DNA of 64,000 nt from Thioclava sp. GXIMD2076 (GCF_037949795.1 NZ_CP149932.1:2407001-2471000); one strand, 5' to 3'. Shown: positions 17,122-25,833, counted from the stretch's first letter. Translations and numbers: made by a program. The notes: generated from the sequence alone by a model not told the origin.

Positions 17122-17294
17122 TACCGCCGATCTGGGGGAATATCCAACCTGCACGACAGCTCGCTGATATCCGCAAAACTCAGATCGAGCGCGGAGCGAA
17201 GCCGTTTCACTTTGCGATACAAAAAAGCGGTGATCGCAAACAAGGCGAGCACCGCGCAAAACAGAATAGCAATCAGGGCGCCAATCAAGCTCAT
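17118..17294 (-). CDS. Small single-helix membrane protein
   Basis: A 58-residue protein with one hydrophobic helix (about residues 3-25), a basic stretch RKVKRLR and a short acidic tail. The ATG at 17294 has AGGAGA upstream. It is convergent with the small plus-strand gene, their stops overlapping at TTAA. It may be a second moron or a tail accessory gene. Confidence 0.55.
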   Translation of the reverse strand: MSLIGALIAILFCAVLALFAITAFLYRKVKRLRSALDLSFADISELSCRLDIPPDRRY

Positions 17295-17328
17295 AGTTCC
17301 ATTCTCCTGTTGATTTCCAACGCAGGCA

Positions 17329-17898
17329 TCACCCGCGCCACTTGGTCTCATAGCCATTGGCATAGAGCGGCAGGCGCTCGAAGCCTTTATCGCCCGAGTG
17401 CCGTGCCTTCTGGTCGGCATCTGTCCAGCGCCCGCGTGGCGGCGCGTTACGGCGCGCGAACAGGCCCTCGCATTCCAGCGTGAGGGTCCAGTTTGTCGTG
17501 CCTTCCAGCGCCCAGGGCATGCGCTCCATGGTCCCCGCAAACAGCGCGAAGGAGGCCATAGGAGACGGCGCACCTTCGGCAAACAAGCCGAGCGAGACCG
17601 TCACATCCCGCCCGCGCACCCGTGCCCGAGCCTCAAGCGCGTTGGTCACCATCTCTGGCGTGGCGGTCATCGAGAACGTCACCTGATTGGCGTTGAGCGA
17701 GTAGTTGCTTTCCAGCCCTGCGATGCTGATCAGATCGCCCGTCCCCTGCCAGACATACCCGTCATGCTCCATATCGCCCCAGCCAGTCCACCAGCGGCGC
17801 GGCGCGTCGAGGAAGTCCATGTGCACCAGAAGCGCATGCTGGACCCGCCCCTCGCGCAGATCCGCGTCAGGGATAGCAAGAAGATCTGCGCGGCTCAT
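17329..17898 (-). CDS. Tail-tip / baseplate hub protein (GTA gp13-like position)
   Basis: A 189-residue protein with ALLVHMDFLDAPRRWWTGWGDMEHDGYVWQGTGDLISI. This is the pattern of phage proteins whose N-terminus reads as a measured-surface motif (W-TG-GD, W-G-G), followed by LEARARVRGRDVTVSLGLF. It overlaps the upstream tip gene by four bases (ATGA). By gene order it corresponds to the second of the three proteins that follow the tape measure and cap the tail. Confidence 0.65.
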   Translation of the reverse strand: MSRADLLAIPDADLREGRVQHALLVHMDFLDAPRRWWTGWGDMEHDGYVWQGTGDLISIAGLESNYSLNANQVTFSMTATPEMVTNALEARARVRGRDVTVSLGLFAEGAPSPMASFALFAGTMERMPWALEGTTNWTLTLECEGLFARRNAPPRGRWTDADQKARHSGDKGFERLPLYANGYETKWRG

Positions 17899-18569
17899 AC
17901 GGCCTCCACGAAATTGACTGACACCGACTGGACGCGCGCCATGTTTTCATCAATCACACCCTCGCCCTCCGATGCGAAGCGCATGCGGCAAACGGGGCGC
18001 GATAGCTCGACATCTGCACCAGCCGCCACTGCCTCACGCAAGGGCGGCTGGATCATCAGGTTTTGCGTCCCTTCGGCCTCAGACCATGCCGCTTGAACGC
18101 GGTGGGCACGTTCGCCGATGCTGATGATCTGCCCCGGTCTCACGCCGGTTGTGTCGGTGATGGCTATACTCAGACGCGTTGACCGAAGCGCGGCGTCAGC
18201 CGCCACGGTTGCCCGTGATATTGCCGTGGCCTCGAACCCCCAATGCTCGAATGTCTGAGAACGAGCGAACTGCGCTGTGTGCCGGAATGGCGTGAACTTG
18301 CCATTCCGGTCCATAGGACGGAAACGGGAGCGCATCGGCACCAAAACAGTGCCGATGCGCCCTTCCATCTGCGCAACAAACGTCTGCCATTCCAATTGTG
18401 CCGCTTCACCCGCGATAACGACCTGCGCCGTCATCGTCCACTTCCCGCGCATCGTTGGCACCACTGTTTCTGCGCCATTGATGCTTTGCTGCGGATCGAG
18501 AGACAGGCCGGTCAGCGGATAGCTTACGTCCTGCCATCTTGCCAGTTCCGGCCAAGTTGCTCGCATCAT
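17895..18569 (-). CDS. Distal tail protein (GTA gp12-like position)
   Basis: A 224-residue protein in the slot directly after the tape measure gene, overlapping it by four bases. The content (WPELARWQDVSYPLTGLSL, a central MDRNGKFTPFRHTAQFARSQTF, and a C-terminal strand VQSVSVNFVEAV) fits a distal tail or tail-completion protein. Family membership is inferred mainly from position. Confidence 0.6.
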   Translation of the reverse strand: MMRATWPELARWQDVSYPLTGLSLDPQQSINGAETVVPTMRGKWTMTAQVVIAGEAAQLEWQTFVAQMEGRIGTVLVPMRSRFRPMDRNGKFTPFRHTAQFARSQTFEHWGFEATAISRATVAADAALRSTRLSIAITDTTGVRPGQIISIGERAHRVQAAWSEAEGTQNLMIQPPLREAVAAGADVELSRPVCRMRFASEGEGVIDENMARVQSVSVNFVEAV

Positions 18570-21031
18570 CCTGTCCTTGCGTCATGGTTCTTCATATAGG
18601 CAGGGACCTGTTGAAGCACCTGCTGGCCCATCTTCCGCATCTTGGCGTCAAGAGCCGCATCCCCAGTGGTTCCGCGAAGATCCACCGTCATTGACATACT
18701 GGAGCTGCTACCGCCCGAGCGCAGCGCATGATTGGGAATTACCGTCCCCGCTGATCGCGGAACAATCATCTCCGGCCCCTTCTCACCGACGACGTAAGCC
18801 TTGTTGGACGACACCGGACCACCAGAGGCGCGGAACCCGCCGAAGACGGTTGTAAGGATTTTCCCGAACACACCACCGCCTCCACTGCTATCCATGACAC
18901 TGGAAAGCGCCTGCTTAATTCCGCTTTGCAGAATATCGTTCGCAATAGACCTGAAGATGTTGGCCAGACTGTCGCGAACACTTTCTCCACTTGTAATCAA
19001 GCCCGCTAAGGAACCAGCAACACCGTCGATTGCCGCATCAAAGTTCTGCTGCGAAATCTCACCCTGCTCGAGCTGGCCCGTCAGTCGCGCCACCTCATCC
19101 GCCTGCTTGGCGATCTTTGCATTCAGATCATCGTTGAGCGGAATGCCAGCTTTCTTGAGCTCGTCCATCGCCGCCCAAGTCGCCCGCAGCCGAGCAGTCT
19201 CGGTTGAGGACTTGCCGATCAGCTCGATCTGACGCTGCAAAGCGGTGAGCTGCTCGCCATCAAAGACACCCGACAACGCTTTTTGCTTCTTTGACGCCTC
19301 GCCTTCAGCGGACTTCATTCCAGACTTAGACTTGCGGGCAGCCTCAGCTGCTGCACGTTCCGCTTCCGCTCTCTCCAAATCTAGCCTCGCCTCATCCTCC
19401 GCATCTGAAACGTATTTCGCCCTCCGACGGTCGAAGTCCGCCTGTTGCTGATCAGTAAGCGTTGCTCCATCCGGTATGATCTCATCCATTTCGAGCCCTG
19501 CAAGCGCCCCAGCCTCGCCCACCTTATCGCCAACATACTGCCGGCGAATACGAGCGCGGGCCAACTGCTGTGCTTGGCTGCTTTCCAGCGACGCCATGTT
19601 GCGCGACGCCTCCGCCAGGACATCGGCAAGCGTCTGCGCGCCCTGCACAGCCCCATCAAAGCTGATGCCCTGCGCGGCAAAGCTTATATCCTCGGCCTTG
19701 CGTGCAACTTCGCCCGCCTCGGCGGCCCCTTCTCGCAGCTGTTCGGTGACCTGATCGAGCATATTCGCCACATCGACGAGCTCTTTGTTTCCCGTAGCCC
19801 GCAACGTGCTTTGGATAATCTCCAGCTGATCAGCCGCTCCTGTGAAGTTACCTTCGTCAAGCATACCGTCGAGCGCGCGCCAAGCAGCATTGAAACCCTC
19901 GATTTGCGTCGGGCTGATGCCGAACTTGGCGACTTCTTCGTTCAGACGCTCAAACTCACGCTGAGCGTCCAGAATTTCTCGCCGCGAAACTCTCTCTTGA
20001 GAGGCATTTCGTCCCGACGTGAACGCGCTTGGCTCAAGGCTATCCAGCCTAGATTGCGCATTGCCTTGTTCGTCCCGCAGAGAGGTCAGGCGGCTGAAAA
20101 TCTGGGCGATCCTGTCTTCTGCCCCGTCAAGGGTCTTAAGCGCCTCATCGACGGAAACACCGAAACCTTCAAAGGCATTTTCTCTTGCGGCGTCACGCAT
20201 ACGGTCCATGAGGTTCTTAATAGCCTCATCGGCGCGGCCAAACCGATCAATCATATCATCTACCGAGCCAACAGCGCGGGTGTCGATTGCATCGGCGAAT
20301 TCGGACATGCTGCTACGAACTTCTCCGAGGGCTTTATCGAATGCTTCGGACTTCTTCGCGGCATCCTCGCTATCGCGCCCTAGGCGAAATAATGCAGCCC
20401 CTACGGGAATAGCAATTGCCGCGACTAGTCCGAGCACAGCGCCAAGCGCCCCGAAGCCACCCAAAAGCTGCGGCATTTGCTGTGCAGCCGCCGTCACCGC
20501 TGAAGTGCCACCCTGCACCTGCACAACAAAATCCTGAAACTGAAACGCTGTGTTCTGCACTTGCCCGCGCAGATTGCGCATTCCGCCACCGAATTTTTTC
20601 GTGCCATCGTTAAGGGTATTGCTTGCCATGGACGTGCTACGAAGGGACTGCGACAGACCAGTGGTAGCAGTGGCGGTCTGTTTGGCCGCGGCAACCACGC
20701 GCTGCATCTCCGCTGCGGATTCTTGAACCTCGGCCGTGTATCGATCCTGACTGATCGCACCGACATCAAGGGCACGATCCAGACGACGCAGCTCCTTCTC
20801 GTAGGTGGATGCCGCACGATAAACCGGGTCATAGGCTTTCGACAGGCGGTCAAGTTCGCGCGCATGCGCCCGGGCGGCCGCCGTATCAGTCACTTTGCCC
20901 TGAGCATCCTGAAACGCTTTTTGCGCGTCTTGGCCTTTCTTGCGATACATCGCAACGATCCGGTCAGCTTCCTTGACGAGCTGAGCGTCGGAAAACCCCG
21001 CAGAAATGATAAGATCCGGCTCTTGTGCCAT
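18566..21031 (-). CDS. Tail tape measure protein
   Basis: An 821-residue protein dominated by long helical segments. It has a hydrophobic stretch at about residues 195-215 (GAVLGLVAAIAIPVGAALF). The C-terminal end reads GGPVSSNKAYVVGEKGPEMI, a sequence element common in tape measure proteins, and a late SIANDILQSGIKQAL helix. It sets tail length and is threaded through the tube. At roughly 1.5 angstrom per residue the tail would be about 120 nm. Confidence 0.92.
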   Translation of the reverse strand: MAQEPDLIISAGFSDAQLVKEADRIVAMYRKKGQDAQKAFQDAQGKVTDTAAARAHARELDRLSKAYDPVYRAASTYEKELRRLDRALDVGAISQDRYTAEVQESAAEMQRVVAAAKQTATATTGLSQSLRSTSMASNTLNDGTKKFGGGMRNLRGQVQNTAFQFQDFVVQVQGGTSAVTAAAQQMPQLLGGFGALGAVLGLVAAIAIPVGAALFRLGRDSEDAAKKSEAFDKALGEVRSSMSEFADAIDTRAVGSVDDMIDRFGRADEAIKNLMDRMRDAARENAFEGFGVSVDEALKTLDGAEDRIAQIFSRLTSLRDEQGNAQSRLDSLEPSAFTSGRNASQERVSRREILDAQREFERLNEEVAKFGISPTQIEGFNAAWRALDGMLDEGNFTGAADQLEIIQSTLRATGNKELVDVANMLDQVTEQLREGAAEAGEVARKAEDISFAAQGISFDGAVQGAQTLADVLAEASRNMASLESSQAQQLARARIRRQYVGDKVGEAGALAGLEMDEIIPDGATLTDQQQADFDRRRAKYVSDAEDEARLDLERAEAERAAAEAARKSKSGMKSAEGEASKKQKALSGVFDGEQLTALQRQIELIGKSSTETARLRATWAAMDELKKAGIPLNDDLNAKIAKQADEVARLTGQLEQGEISQQNFDAAIDGVAGSLAGLITSGESVRDSLANIFRSIANDILQSGIKQALSSVMDSSGGGGVFGKILTTVFGGFRASGGPVSSNKAYVVGEKGPEMIVPRSAGTVIPNHALRSGGSSSSMSMTVDLRGTTGDAALDAKMRKMGQQVLQQVPAYMKNHDARTG

Positions 21032-21034
21032 TGG

Positions 21035-21283
21035 TTAAAATCCCTCGATACCAAGCTCGCGCATGCGATCCACGCTCATTGCCTTTCCGCCCGGGCTCAT
21101 CGTCCAGCCGTTGGCGCGGCCAAAGCCGTCCATACAGGCCATGAACTCCCAGAGGCTCATTGCGCCTACCTGTGCGGGCGTGAACCCCATTGCGGCACCG
21201 AGGCCGTAATAGATGCTGAACCTAAGCTTGCCGTTTTTCAGCTGTCCGGTGTCGGCTCCACCGGCAAATCCTCCCCCGCAGGA
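21035..21283 (-). CDS. Tail assembly chaperone, second part, probably made by -1 frameshift
   Basis: A frame open from 21283 to the TAA at 21035, in -1 register to the upstream chaperone gene and overlapping its 3' end. It encodes KLRFSIYYGLGAAMGFTPAQ and then VGAMSLWEFMACMDGF, the type of helical 'T' extension found in siphovirus chaperones. It has no good start codon before an internal ATG at about 21190. The overlap window contains GCGGGGGAGG (21279-21270), a possible slip site. The GT product would bridge the tube and tape measure proteins. A separate short gene from the internal ATG is the alternative. Confidence 0.6.
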   Translation of the reverse strand, partial: SCGGGFAGGADTGQLKNGKLRFSIYYGLGAAMGFTPAQVGAMSLWEFMACMDGFGRANGWTMSPGGKAMSVDRMRELGIEGF

Positions 21284-21588
21284 TCATCCGGAGGGCCGAA
21301 CAATGCGACCGACAGGATTTCCTGACAGGGCACCTTGAACGAGATGATGGGATGAAGATCAAAGGCGTTTCGTGTCAGCTTCAGCGCCTCGACATGGGCC
21401 ATGCCACCGCCGATCAGCCCGCAGCGGATCACATGCACGAGCTGTGTGATGTTCCACGTCCCCGCATTGAGGGCCAAGAGAAGATGCTCAGGCCCGCAAT
21501 CTGTTTTCTGCTGGATCGTTTCCAGCTCGCTGATGCCAAGGCGGAAAGCATGCTCTCCGCCCGGCCATGGAATGACAACCGGCTGCAT
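21238..21588 (-). CDS. Tail assembly chaperone, first part (GTA gp10-like)
   Basis: A 116-residue protein (MQPVVIPWPGGEHAFRLGI, then LETIQQKTDCGPEHLLLAL and WNITQLVHVIRCGLIGGG). It matches the gene-transfer-agent family protein that sits between the tail tube and the tape measure. Its ATG overlaps the tail tube stop (TAATG). It is the likely 'G' part of a G/GT chaperone pair. Confidence 0.75.
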   Translation of the reverse strand: MQPVVIPWPGGEHAFRLGISELETIQQKTDCGPEHLLLALNAGTWNITQLVHVIRCGLIGGGMAHVEALKLTRNAFDLHPIISFKVPCQEILSVALFGPPDDPAGEDLPVEPTPDS

Positions 21589-22040
21589 TATGCGGCGTTC
21601 GTGAATTCGATGCCGTGCTTGAAGCGGACGTTAATCGTCTGCGTCAGCGCAGTGCCCTCGGTATTGCCGATCCCCTCGATGCCCTGAGACGTCAACAGGC
21701 CGACCCCATCGATATACTCGACCGTTCCGGAAGCCGCATCGACGATATGCACGCGGACCGGCAGTTCAAGCTGGTCCTTGGCCCATGACAATAGCTTGCT
21801 CAGGTTCGAACGCGCCAGCTGGGCATTGATGGTCATGGTCGAGGTCTGCGCACCGTATTCGACAACGGTCTGCACCGGCAGCTTCCAGTCGTCGCAATCA
21901 CCCACAGCAGTCTCGGACATCGCGTTTTCGATATTGAGGCTGATTGCCGTAGCGCCACAGAAATTGGTAAAGGTTTCGGTATTATCCCAATCCACCATGA
22001 CGATCATATCGCCACGATGCAAAAGTTGAGGGGCTGCCAT
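21588..22040 (-). CDS. Major tail (tube) protein
   Basis: A 150-residue protein starting at the ATG at 22040, seven bases after AGGAG; another ATG two codons earlier is too close to that site. It has beta-rich tube-protein texture (GDMIVMVDWDNTETFTNFCG, then TSTMTINAQLARSNLSKLLS). Its place between the connector genes and the chaperone supports the call. The sequence also resembles the GTA gp9 family. Confidence 0.75.
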   Translation of the reverse strand: MAAPQLLHRGDMIVMVDWDNTETFTNFCGATAISLNIENAMSETAVGDCDDWKLPVQTVVEYGAQTSTMTINAQLARSNLSKLLSWAKDQLELPVRVHIVDAASGTVEYIDGVGLLTSQGIEGIGNTEGTALTQTINVRFKHGIEFTNAA

Positions 22041-22042
22041 TG

Positions 22043-22228
22043 TCATTCTCCTGATGTGTCAGCGGGTTTCTTCGGGGCGACATACTTGGTCGCCGCCCCG
22101 CTTGTTTCGGCCAGCTTGATGACCCATGCCGGATAGGGCCGAAAATCGTCATGGGGATGGATGCGCAACGACACGCCGCGCTTGGCGTCCGTCGCATTGA
22201 ACAGGCGGTGGAATTTTGCTTTAGCCAC
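22043..22228 (-). CDS. Small phage protein of unknown function
   Basis: A 61-residue basic protein from a GTG at 22228, with AAGGA 12 bases upstream. It has a strand-like RGVSLRIHPHDDFRPYPAWVI core. It overlaps the upstream gene by eight bases and lies just ahead of the tail tube gene. No family recognised. Confidence 0.5.
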   Translation of the reverse strand: MAKAKFHRLFNATDAKRGVSLRIHPHDDFRPYPAWVIKLAETSGAATKYVAPKKPADTSGE

Positions 22229-22655
22229 GGGAAAATTCCTTCTTGATGGCGTCTCTGACCCTCTTTCTTATCAGGCGCCTGAACTCCGCGCGCTTGGCCC
22301 GCCATGCAGGATAGAAAAAGGGCTGGGCGGGCATGTCCCGCGTTCCGAATTCCTGAAATCTAGCGTAAAAGGCCTCCCGAGATCCGGCATAGAACCTGAG
22401 CCTTAGCGTGGCATACTGATCACCTTTGTTGCCGCCGCTACGGACCTCATCGATCATGAATGTGCCCGCAGGTAGATCGCCCCACGTCCAGCCGATCGAC
22501 AGGGCCAACCGGCCTGTTGCACCTTTCGGTGCAAGCTTACGCATCTCGGCGACGATAATATCCGCGCCCTCTTCCATCGCCTCGCGGGCCGCGTCGACAG
22601 CAACAGCCGGAATGCGCTTGAGTTTAGCAGTGATACGGGGCGAAAGCTGAGCCAC
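22221..22655 (-). CDS. HK97 gp10-like head-tail joining protein
   Basis: A 144-residue protein from a GTG at 22655 behind AAGGAG. The family pattern is clear: an early helix DAAREAMEEGADIIVAEMRK, then LAPKGATGRLALSIGW, then YARFQEFGTRDMPAQPFFYP, and a basic C-terminal helix. Proteins of this type complete the tail top and join it to the head. Confidence 0.8.
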   Translation of the reverse strand: MAQLSPRITAKLKRIPAVAVDAAREAMEEGADIIVAEMRKLAPKGATGRLALSIGWTWGDLPAGTFMIDEVRSGGNKGDQYATLRLRFYAGSREAFYARFQEFGTRDMPAQPFFYPAWRAKRAEFRRLIRKRVRDAIKKEFSRG

Positions 22656-22673
22656 GTCAAAGACTCCTTCGGC

Positions 22674-23078
22674 CTATCCCTCGGTTCGCGCCTCGATGCT
22701 GATCACACCATGAGCCACATCTGTTCTAGGGTCGCCCATGTACTGCACGTCGGCGACGCGCAAAGAGCTCATTGCATAGGGTTCGTCCAGCATCAGCTCT
22801 GCCTCGCGCAGCGCTGCCTTGACGAGCCCGCACAGAAACTTATTGCCACGTTTCGAGCCACGTTCCTGCGTCCACACATCAATCTGGATGGCGTGCAGCT
22901 CCCCCGCAATGCACTCGACATCATCGGAGATCTCTTGCGAGGGGCCAAACGTGATGTGGGGATATTCCACGCTCGAAGGCGCATTGTCATAGACACGACC
23001 AGCCACTTGGGCAGAAAGCCCCGGATCAGCCACGAGCGCGGCATAGATCGCGTCTTGCAAGGCTACTGCTGCACTCAT
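22674..23078 (-). CDS. DUF3168 tail completion protein
   Basis: A 134-residue protein with an N-terminal helix ALQDAIYAALVADPGL, then GRVYDNAPSSVEYPHITFG and HAIQIDVWTQERGSKRGNKF. This is the usual DUF3168 sequence course and a tail terminator fold. It caps the tail tube before head attachment. Confidence 0.8.
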   Translation of the reverse strand: MSAAVALQDAIYAALVADPGLSAQVAGRVYDNAPSSVEYPHITFGPSQEISDDVECIAGELHAIQIDVWTQERGSKRGNKFLCGLVKAALREAELMLDEPYAMSSLRVADVQYMGDPRTDVAHGVISIEARTEG

Positions 23079-23113
23079 AGTCTTTGCTCACATAGTTAGA
23101 GAAAGAGATTCTC

Positions 23114-23368
23114 ATGAAGTTTCTTGCTGCACTTGCTTGGATCAGCTTTGTCCTGGCGGCCCTGTGCCTACTTTCTGCATTCACCAGCGACATGAACTCA
23201 CCGTATTTCGGCGTAGCCAGCGCAGTATCGCTCGTAGTCACCGGCGCCGTTTTCTTGGCGATGGATCGAGCCTTGATCCTTCTGAGCGAAATCCGAGGCA
23301 CACTCTGGGAAATGCGCGACATTCAGCGTGAAGCAGCTCCGAAGAAAGAGCCTATTTACCGCAGCTGA
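23114..23368 (+). CDS. Small membrane protein encoded against the head-tail operon (moron-like)
   Basis: An 84-residue protein with two hydrophobic helices (about 5-24 and 33-53) and a polar tail LLSEIRGTLWEMRDIQREA. It is read rightwards inside the leftward structural operon, behind GAGAAAGAGA. Its stop abuts the stop of the next minus-strand gene with no base between. A gene in this setting is often expressed in the lysogen. No function recognised. Confidence 0.6.
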   Translation: MKFLAALAWISFVLAALCLLSAFTSDMNSPYFGVASAVSLVVTGAVFLAMDRALILLSEIRGTLWEMRDIQREAAPKKEPIYRS

Positions 23369-23704
23369 TCAGGTCTCATTCCCCTGCTCGACAACGACAT
23401 AGACCCATTCAGGGTCGGTGATCGCATCAACTCCGGTGATGGCATACTCTTCGCCTGACCGCGCATCTCGCATCCGCCAATCGGAAGTGACCGAGCGCGC
23501 GGCCATGCACGAGATGACTTTGACCTTGTAGATTGCGCGACCCTCCAGCCGCGCGGCTTCAACCGTCTCGTTACCCCGCGCGTAGATCATCTTGGCCGCA
23601 CACTCATGCCGCTTGACGAAATCGCGCGAGACAACCCCGCCAGCGCCCTTGGTCTCGACCATTTCGCCGAACGTGACGCGGTGCGGCAGTTTTTGAGAAA
23701 GCAT
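23369..23704 (-). CDS. Head closure / head-tail adaptor protein
   Basis: A 111-residue protein from the ATG at 23704, which overlaps the upstream stop (TGATG). LPHRVTFGEMVETKGAGGVV followed by WRMRDARSGEEYAITGV fits the SPP1 gp16-like adaptor family (phage head-tail joining protein). It closes the DNA exit channel. Confidence 0.75.
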   Translation of the reverse strand: MLSQKLPHRVTFGEMVETKGAGGVVSRDFVKRHECAAKMIYARGNETVEAARLEGRAIYKVKVISCMAARSVTSDWRMRDARSGEEYAITGVDAITDPEWVYVVVEQGNET

Positions 23705-23979
23705 CAACTCAAATCCCGATATTGCGCCAGAAGCGATTTCACCGTGGGAGGCATGCCGACATCAGCCTCTGCCTTACCAAACAGCCATTGCCAGACCAGA
23801 AGCCGTACCGATTGCTTGCACGGGTCCGGCCAGCCATCTGGATAGTCTGCATCCATATCTCGTCGAAGATAGTCCGCGACGAACGTCAGGGCGGCAGACA
23901 AATGCCCCTGTATCTCGACATCCCGATCGGTGAAATCGATCTGGCAGAAGCTTTTCACATCCGCCAGGTCAACGCTCAT
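23704..23979 (-). CDS. Head-tail connector protein (gp6-like)
   Basis: A 91-residue protein of mostly helices: ADVKSFCQIDFTDRDVEIQG, HLSAALTFVADYLRRDM and SVRLLVWQWLFGKA. This matches the phage QLRG/gp6-like connector family that docks under the portal. It overlaps both neighbours by a few bases. Confidence 0.78.
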   Translation of the reverse strand: MSVDLADVKSFCQIDFTDRDVEIQGHLSAALTFVADYLRRDMDADYPDGWPDPCKQSVRLLVWQWLFGKAEADVGMPPTVKSLLAQYRDLS

Positions 23980-24473
23980 TTCTTCGAAGCCTTCTTCGCT
24001 GCGGCTGACGCCTGCGCTTCTTCTTCGGCCTTTGCAGCGTCTTCAGCCGCTTTTTCCTCGGCCGCAATACGCGCGGCCTCCGCTTCGGCCTCAAGACGGG
24101 CTTGCTCTTCAGCCGCCTCTTGATCGGCTTTAGCTTTGGCCTCCGCTTCGAGACGAGCGGCCTCTTCCACCGCCGCTGCCTTTTGTTCGGCCTTCGCCTG
24201 TGCTTCCGCATCTGCGCGAGCAGCTTCTGCGATCTCCTCTTCGGTCGGCCCCTCGAAGATCGGAGCGCTCATGTCCTCGCTCGGCGCGACATAAGCTTGG
24301 CGCAACGCTAAGGCGTCTTCCTCAGAGATCTCTTTCCCGACACCGCCTTTGGCAAGAAGAGCGGTGAGCGCGATCTGCTGGGATTGGATACTGGGATCGA
24401 GGCGATACGGAATACCAGGGCGCATCATACCGACGCGGGTCATCGTGGTTTCCGATACTGCGATGATTTTCAT
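23976..24473 (-). CDS. Phage protein with a long Ala/Glu/Lys-rich helical tail
   Basis: The 165-residue protein starts at the ATG at 24473, with AGGAG upstream. The first 75 residues form a small domain (MKIIAVSETTMTRVGMMRPG, then IQSQQIALTALLAKGGVGKE). The remaining roughly 85 residues are low-complexity runs of EEAA, AEAKAK and AARLEAE, strongly predicted as a single long helix or coiled coil. It lies between capsid and connector genes, where a decoration, scaffold-like or joining role is possible. Confidence 0.6.
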   Translation of the reverse strand: MKIIAVSETTMTRVGMMRPGIPYRLDPSIQSQQIALTALLAKGGVGKEISEEDALALRQAYVAPSEDMSAPIFEGPTEEEIAEAARADAEAQAKAEQKAAAVEEAARLEAEAKAKADQEAAEEQARLEAEAEAARIAAEEKAAEDAAKAEEEAQASAAAKKASKK

Positions 24474-24525
24474 GTTCTCACTCCTGCAAACTGCCTCCGG
24501 CGAAAACCGCCGGAGGCTTGTTCGA

Positions 24526-25833
24526 TCAGACCCCGAAGGTGCCTTTGACCAATGCACCGGGGCGCTTGACCGCCAGAGTGCCGCGACGGGTACCCTTCAT
24601 GGTCAGCATCCCCTCGACGAAGTTCTGATCGTGCTCGGACGAAATCAGGATCTCGACATCGGAACGATCATAATAGGTCGCGGCCATCATGAAGTTGCCA
24701 GCCATCCATTCGCCCGCAGACTGCGCGCGCGTGGTCGACACATCGAGCGACCACAGGCGCGGGAGGGTGCCTGTCGCCGGATTACCGAAGACATAGCGGC
24801 CAGCTGTGTCTTTGATCGTCTCAATGGCCGTCCAATCGAGATCATGCAGAAGCAGGCCGTCCGCCGCATAGTCGGCAAGCGTCAGTTGCAACAGACCAAG
24901 ACGCAGAACATCGATCCGCGTTTGCGCCTCAATCGTGATGCCGGCCGGGCTAGAGAAAGCTGTCGCTTGGGTGCGCATACCATTCAGGTTCTCGCCGGTA
25001 CCATCGCCCGCGACGATCTGGTTTTCCAAGGCGAGATCGAGGCCGTAGCGCATTTCGCTGTCGAGCTCGGTTTCGAGCATCGCCGCATCAGCCATCGCCT
25101 CTTCCGAGATATGGGTGACATGGGCGATTTTGCGCACAGGCGCTTCCGCTTTGGTCCAACCGTAGGACGATTCCGGCGCAGCAGTGCCCTCCGCAGTCGG
25201 CGCCGCGCCATTGGTGCGGGTCGTTTGCTTGGTATAGGGTACCAGATTGGCATCCGTACGCCCGCGCGTGATCAGATCCACGACCGACAAGGTCCGGCGC
25301 GGCATGCGCACAGGGCTGGTTTCCGGCGTCGGGAAGATCAACCCGCCGCCCGAGCCACCCACGGTGGTGATTGCATTCTTCACCTGGAACGTGGTGCGAC
25401 CCGATGCGCCAGCAGCCACGAACTGCTTGATCGCGTCATGACCGGCAACCATCTGGCCAAACGACTGCGGAACCCCGTTGCCGCGCCCCCCGCGCGAAGA
25501 CAGATCCTGTTCGAGGTCACGGTTCTTCGTTTCCAGCTGTTCAAGCTTCCCGATCAGATCGGTCTGCTTCTGGGTCAGCTCGTTGAAGTTCTTGAGCATC
25601 CGGTCCGAGTCGTTTTTCAACTCATCGGTCAGGGTGCCATTGCGTTCGGCCATCTTGATCGCCTTCTCGGCGGTCTGCTTGACCTCGTCAGTGCTCTTAT
25701 CCAGAGCCATTTTGATCTCGGAGAGTTGGCGCGATACGTCGCCCGCGTCCCCCATCACCCCACCAATCACGGCTGCGGGCACGACGTTCATCCCCGCCGA
25801 GATAACGGCGAGGGGCATGCGAAGGTTCTTCAT
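24526..25833 (-). CDS. Major capsid protein, HK97 fold
   Basis: A 435-residue protein with an N-terminal coiled-coil delta domain (about residues 30-115: VSRQLSEIKMALDKSTDEVK onward), then the HK97 core. Typical elements are GGLIFPTPETSPVRMPRRTL, ISEEAMADAAMLETELDSEM, NQIVAGDGTGENLNGM and the C-terminal LTMKGTRRGTLAVKRPGALV. The protease coded just upstream should remove the delta domain during head maturation. Confidence 0.93.
   Translation of the reverse strand: MKNLRMPLAVISAGMNVVPAAVIGGVMGDAGDVSRQLSEIKMALDKSTDEVKQTAEKAIKMAERNGTLTDELKNDSDRMLKNFNELTQKQTDLIGKLEQLETKNRDLEQDLSSRGGRGNGVPQSFGQMVAGHDAIKQFVAAGASGRTTFQVKNAITTVGGSGGGLIFPTPETSPVRMPRRTLSVVDLITRGRTDANLVPYTKQTTRTNGAAPTAEGTAAPESSYGWTKAEAPVRKIAHVTHISEEAMADAAMLETELDSEMRYGLDLALENQIVAGDGTGENLNGMRTQATAFSSPAGITIEAQTRIDVLRLGLLQLTLADYAADGLLLHDLDWTAIETIKDTAGRYVFGNPATGTLPRLWSLDVSTTRAQSAGEWMAGNFMMAATYYDRSDVEILISSEHDQNFVEGMLTMKGTRRGTLAVKRPGALVKGTFGV

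Noticed and set aside
21273..21277. GGGGG as a canonical -1 slippery heptamer
   Set aside because: The 0-frame codons GGG GAG do not allow full re-pairing of both tRNAs, so the exact slip site is left open although a frameshift remains likely.
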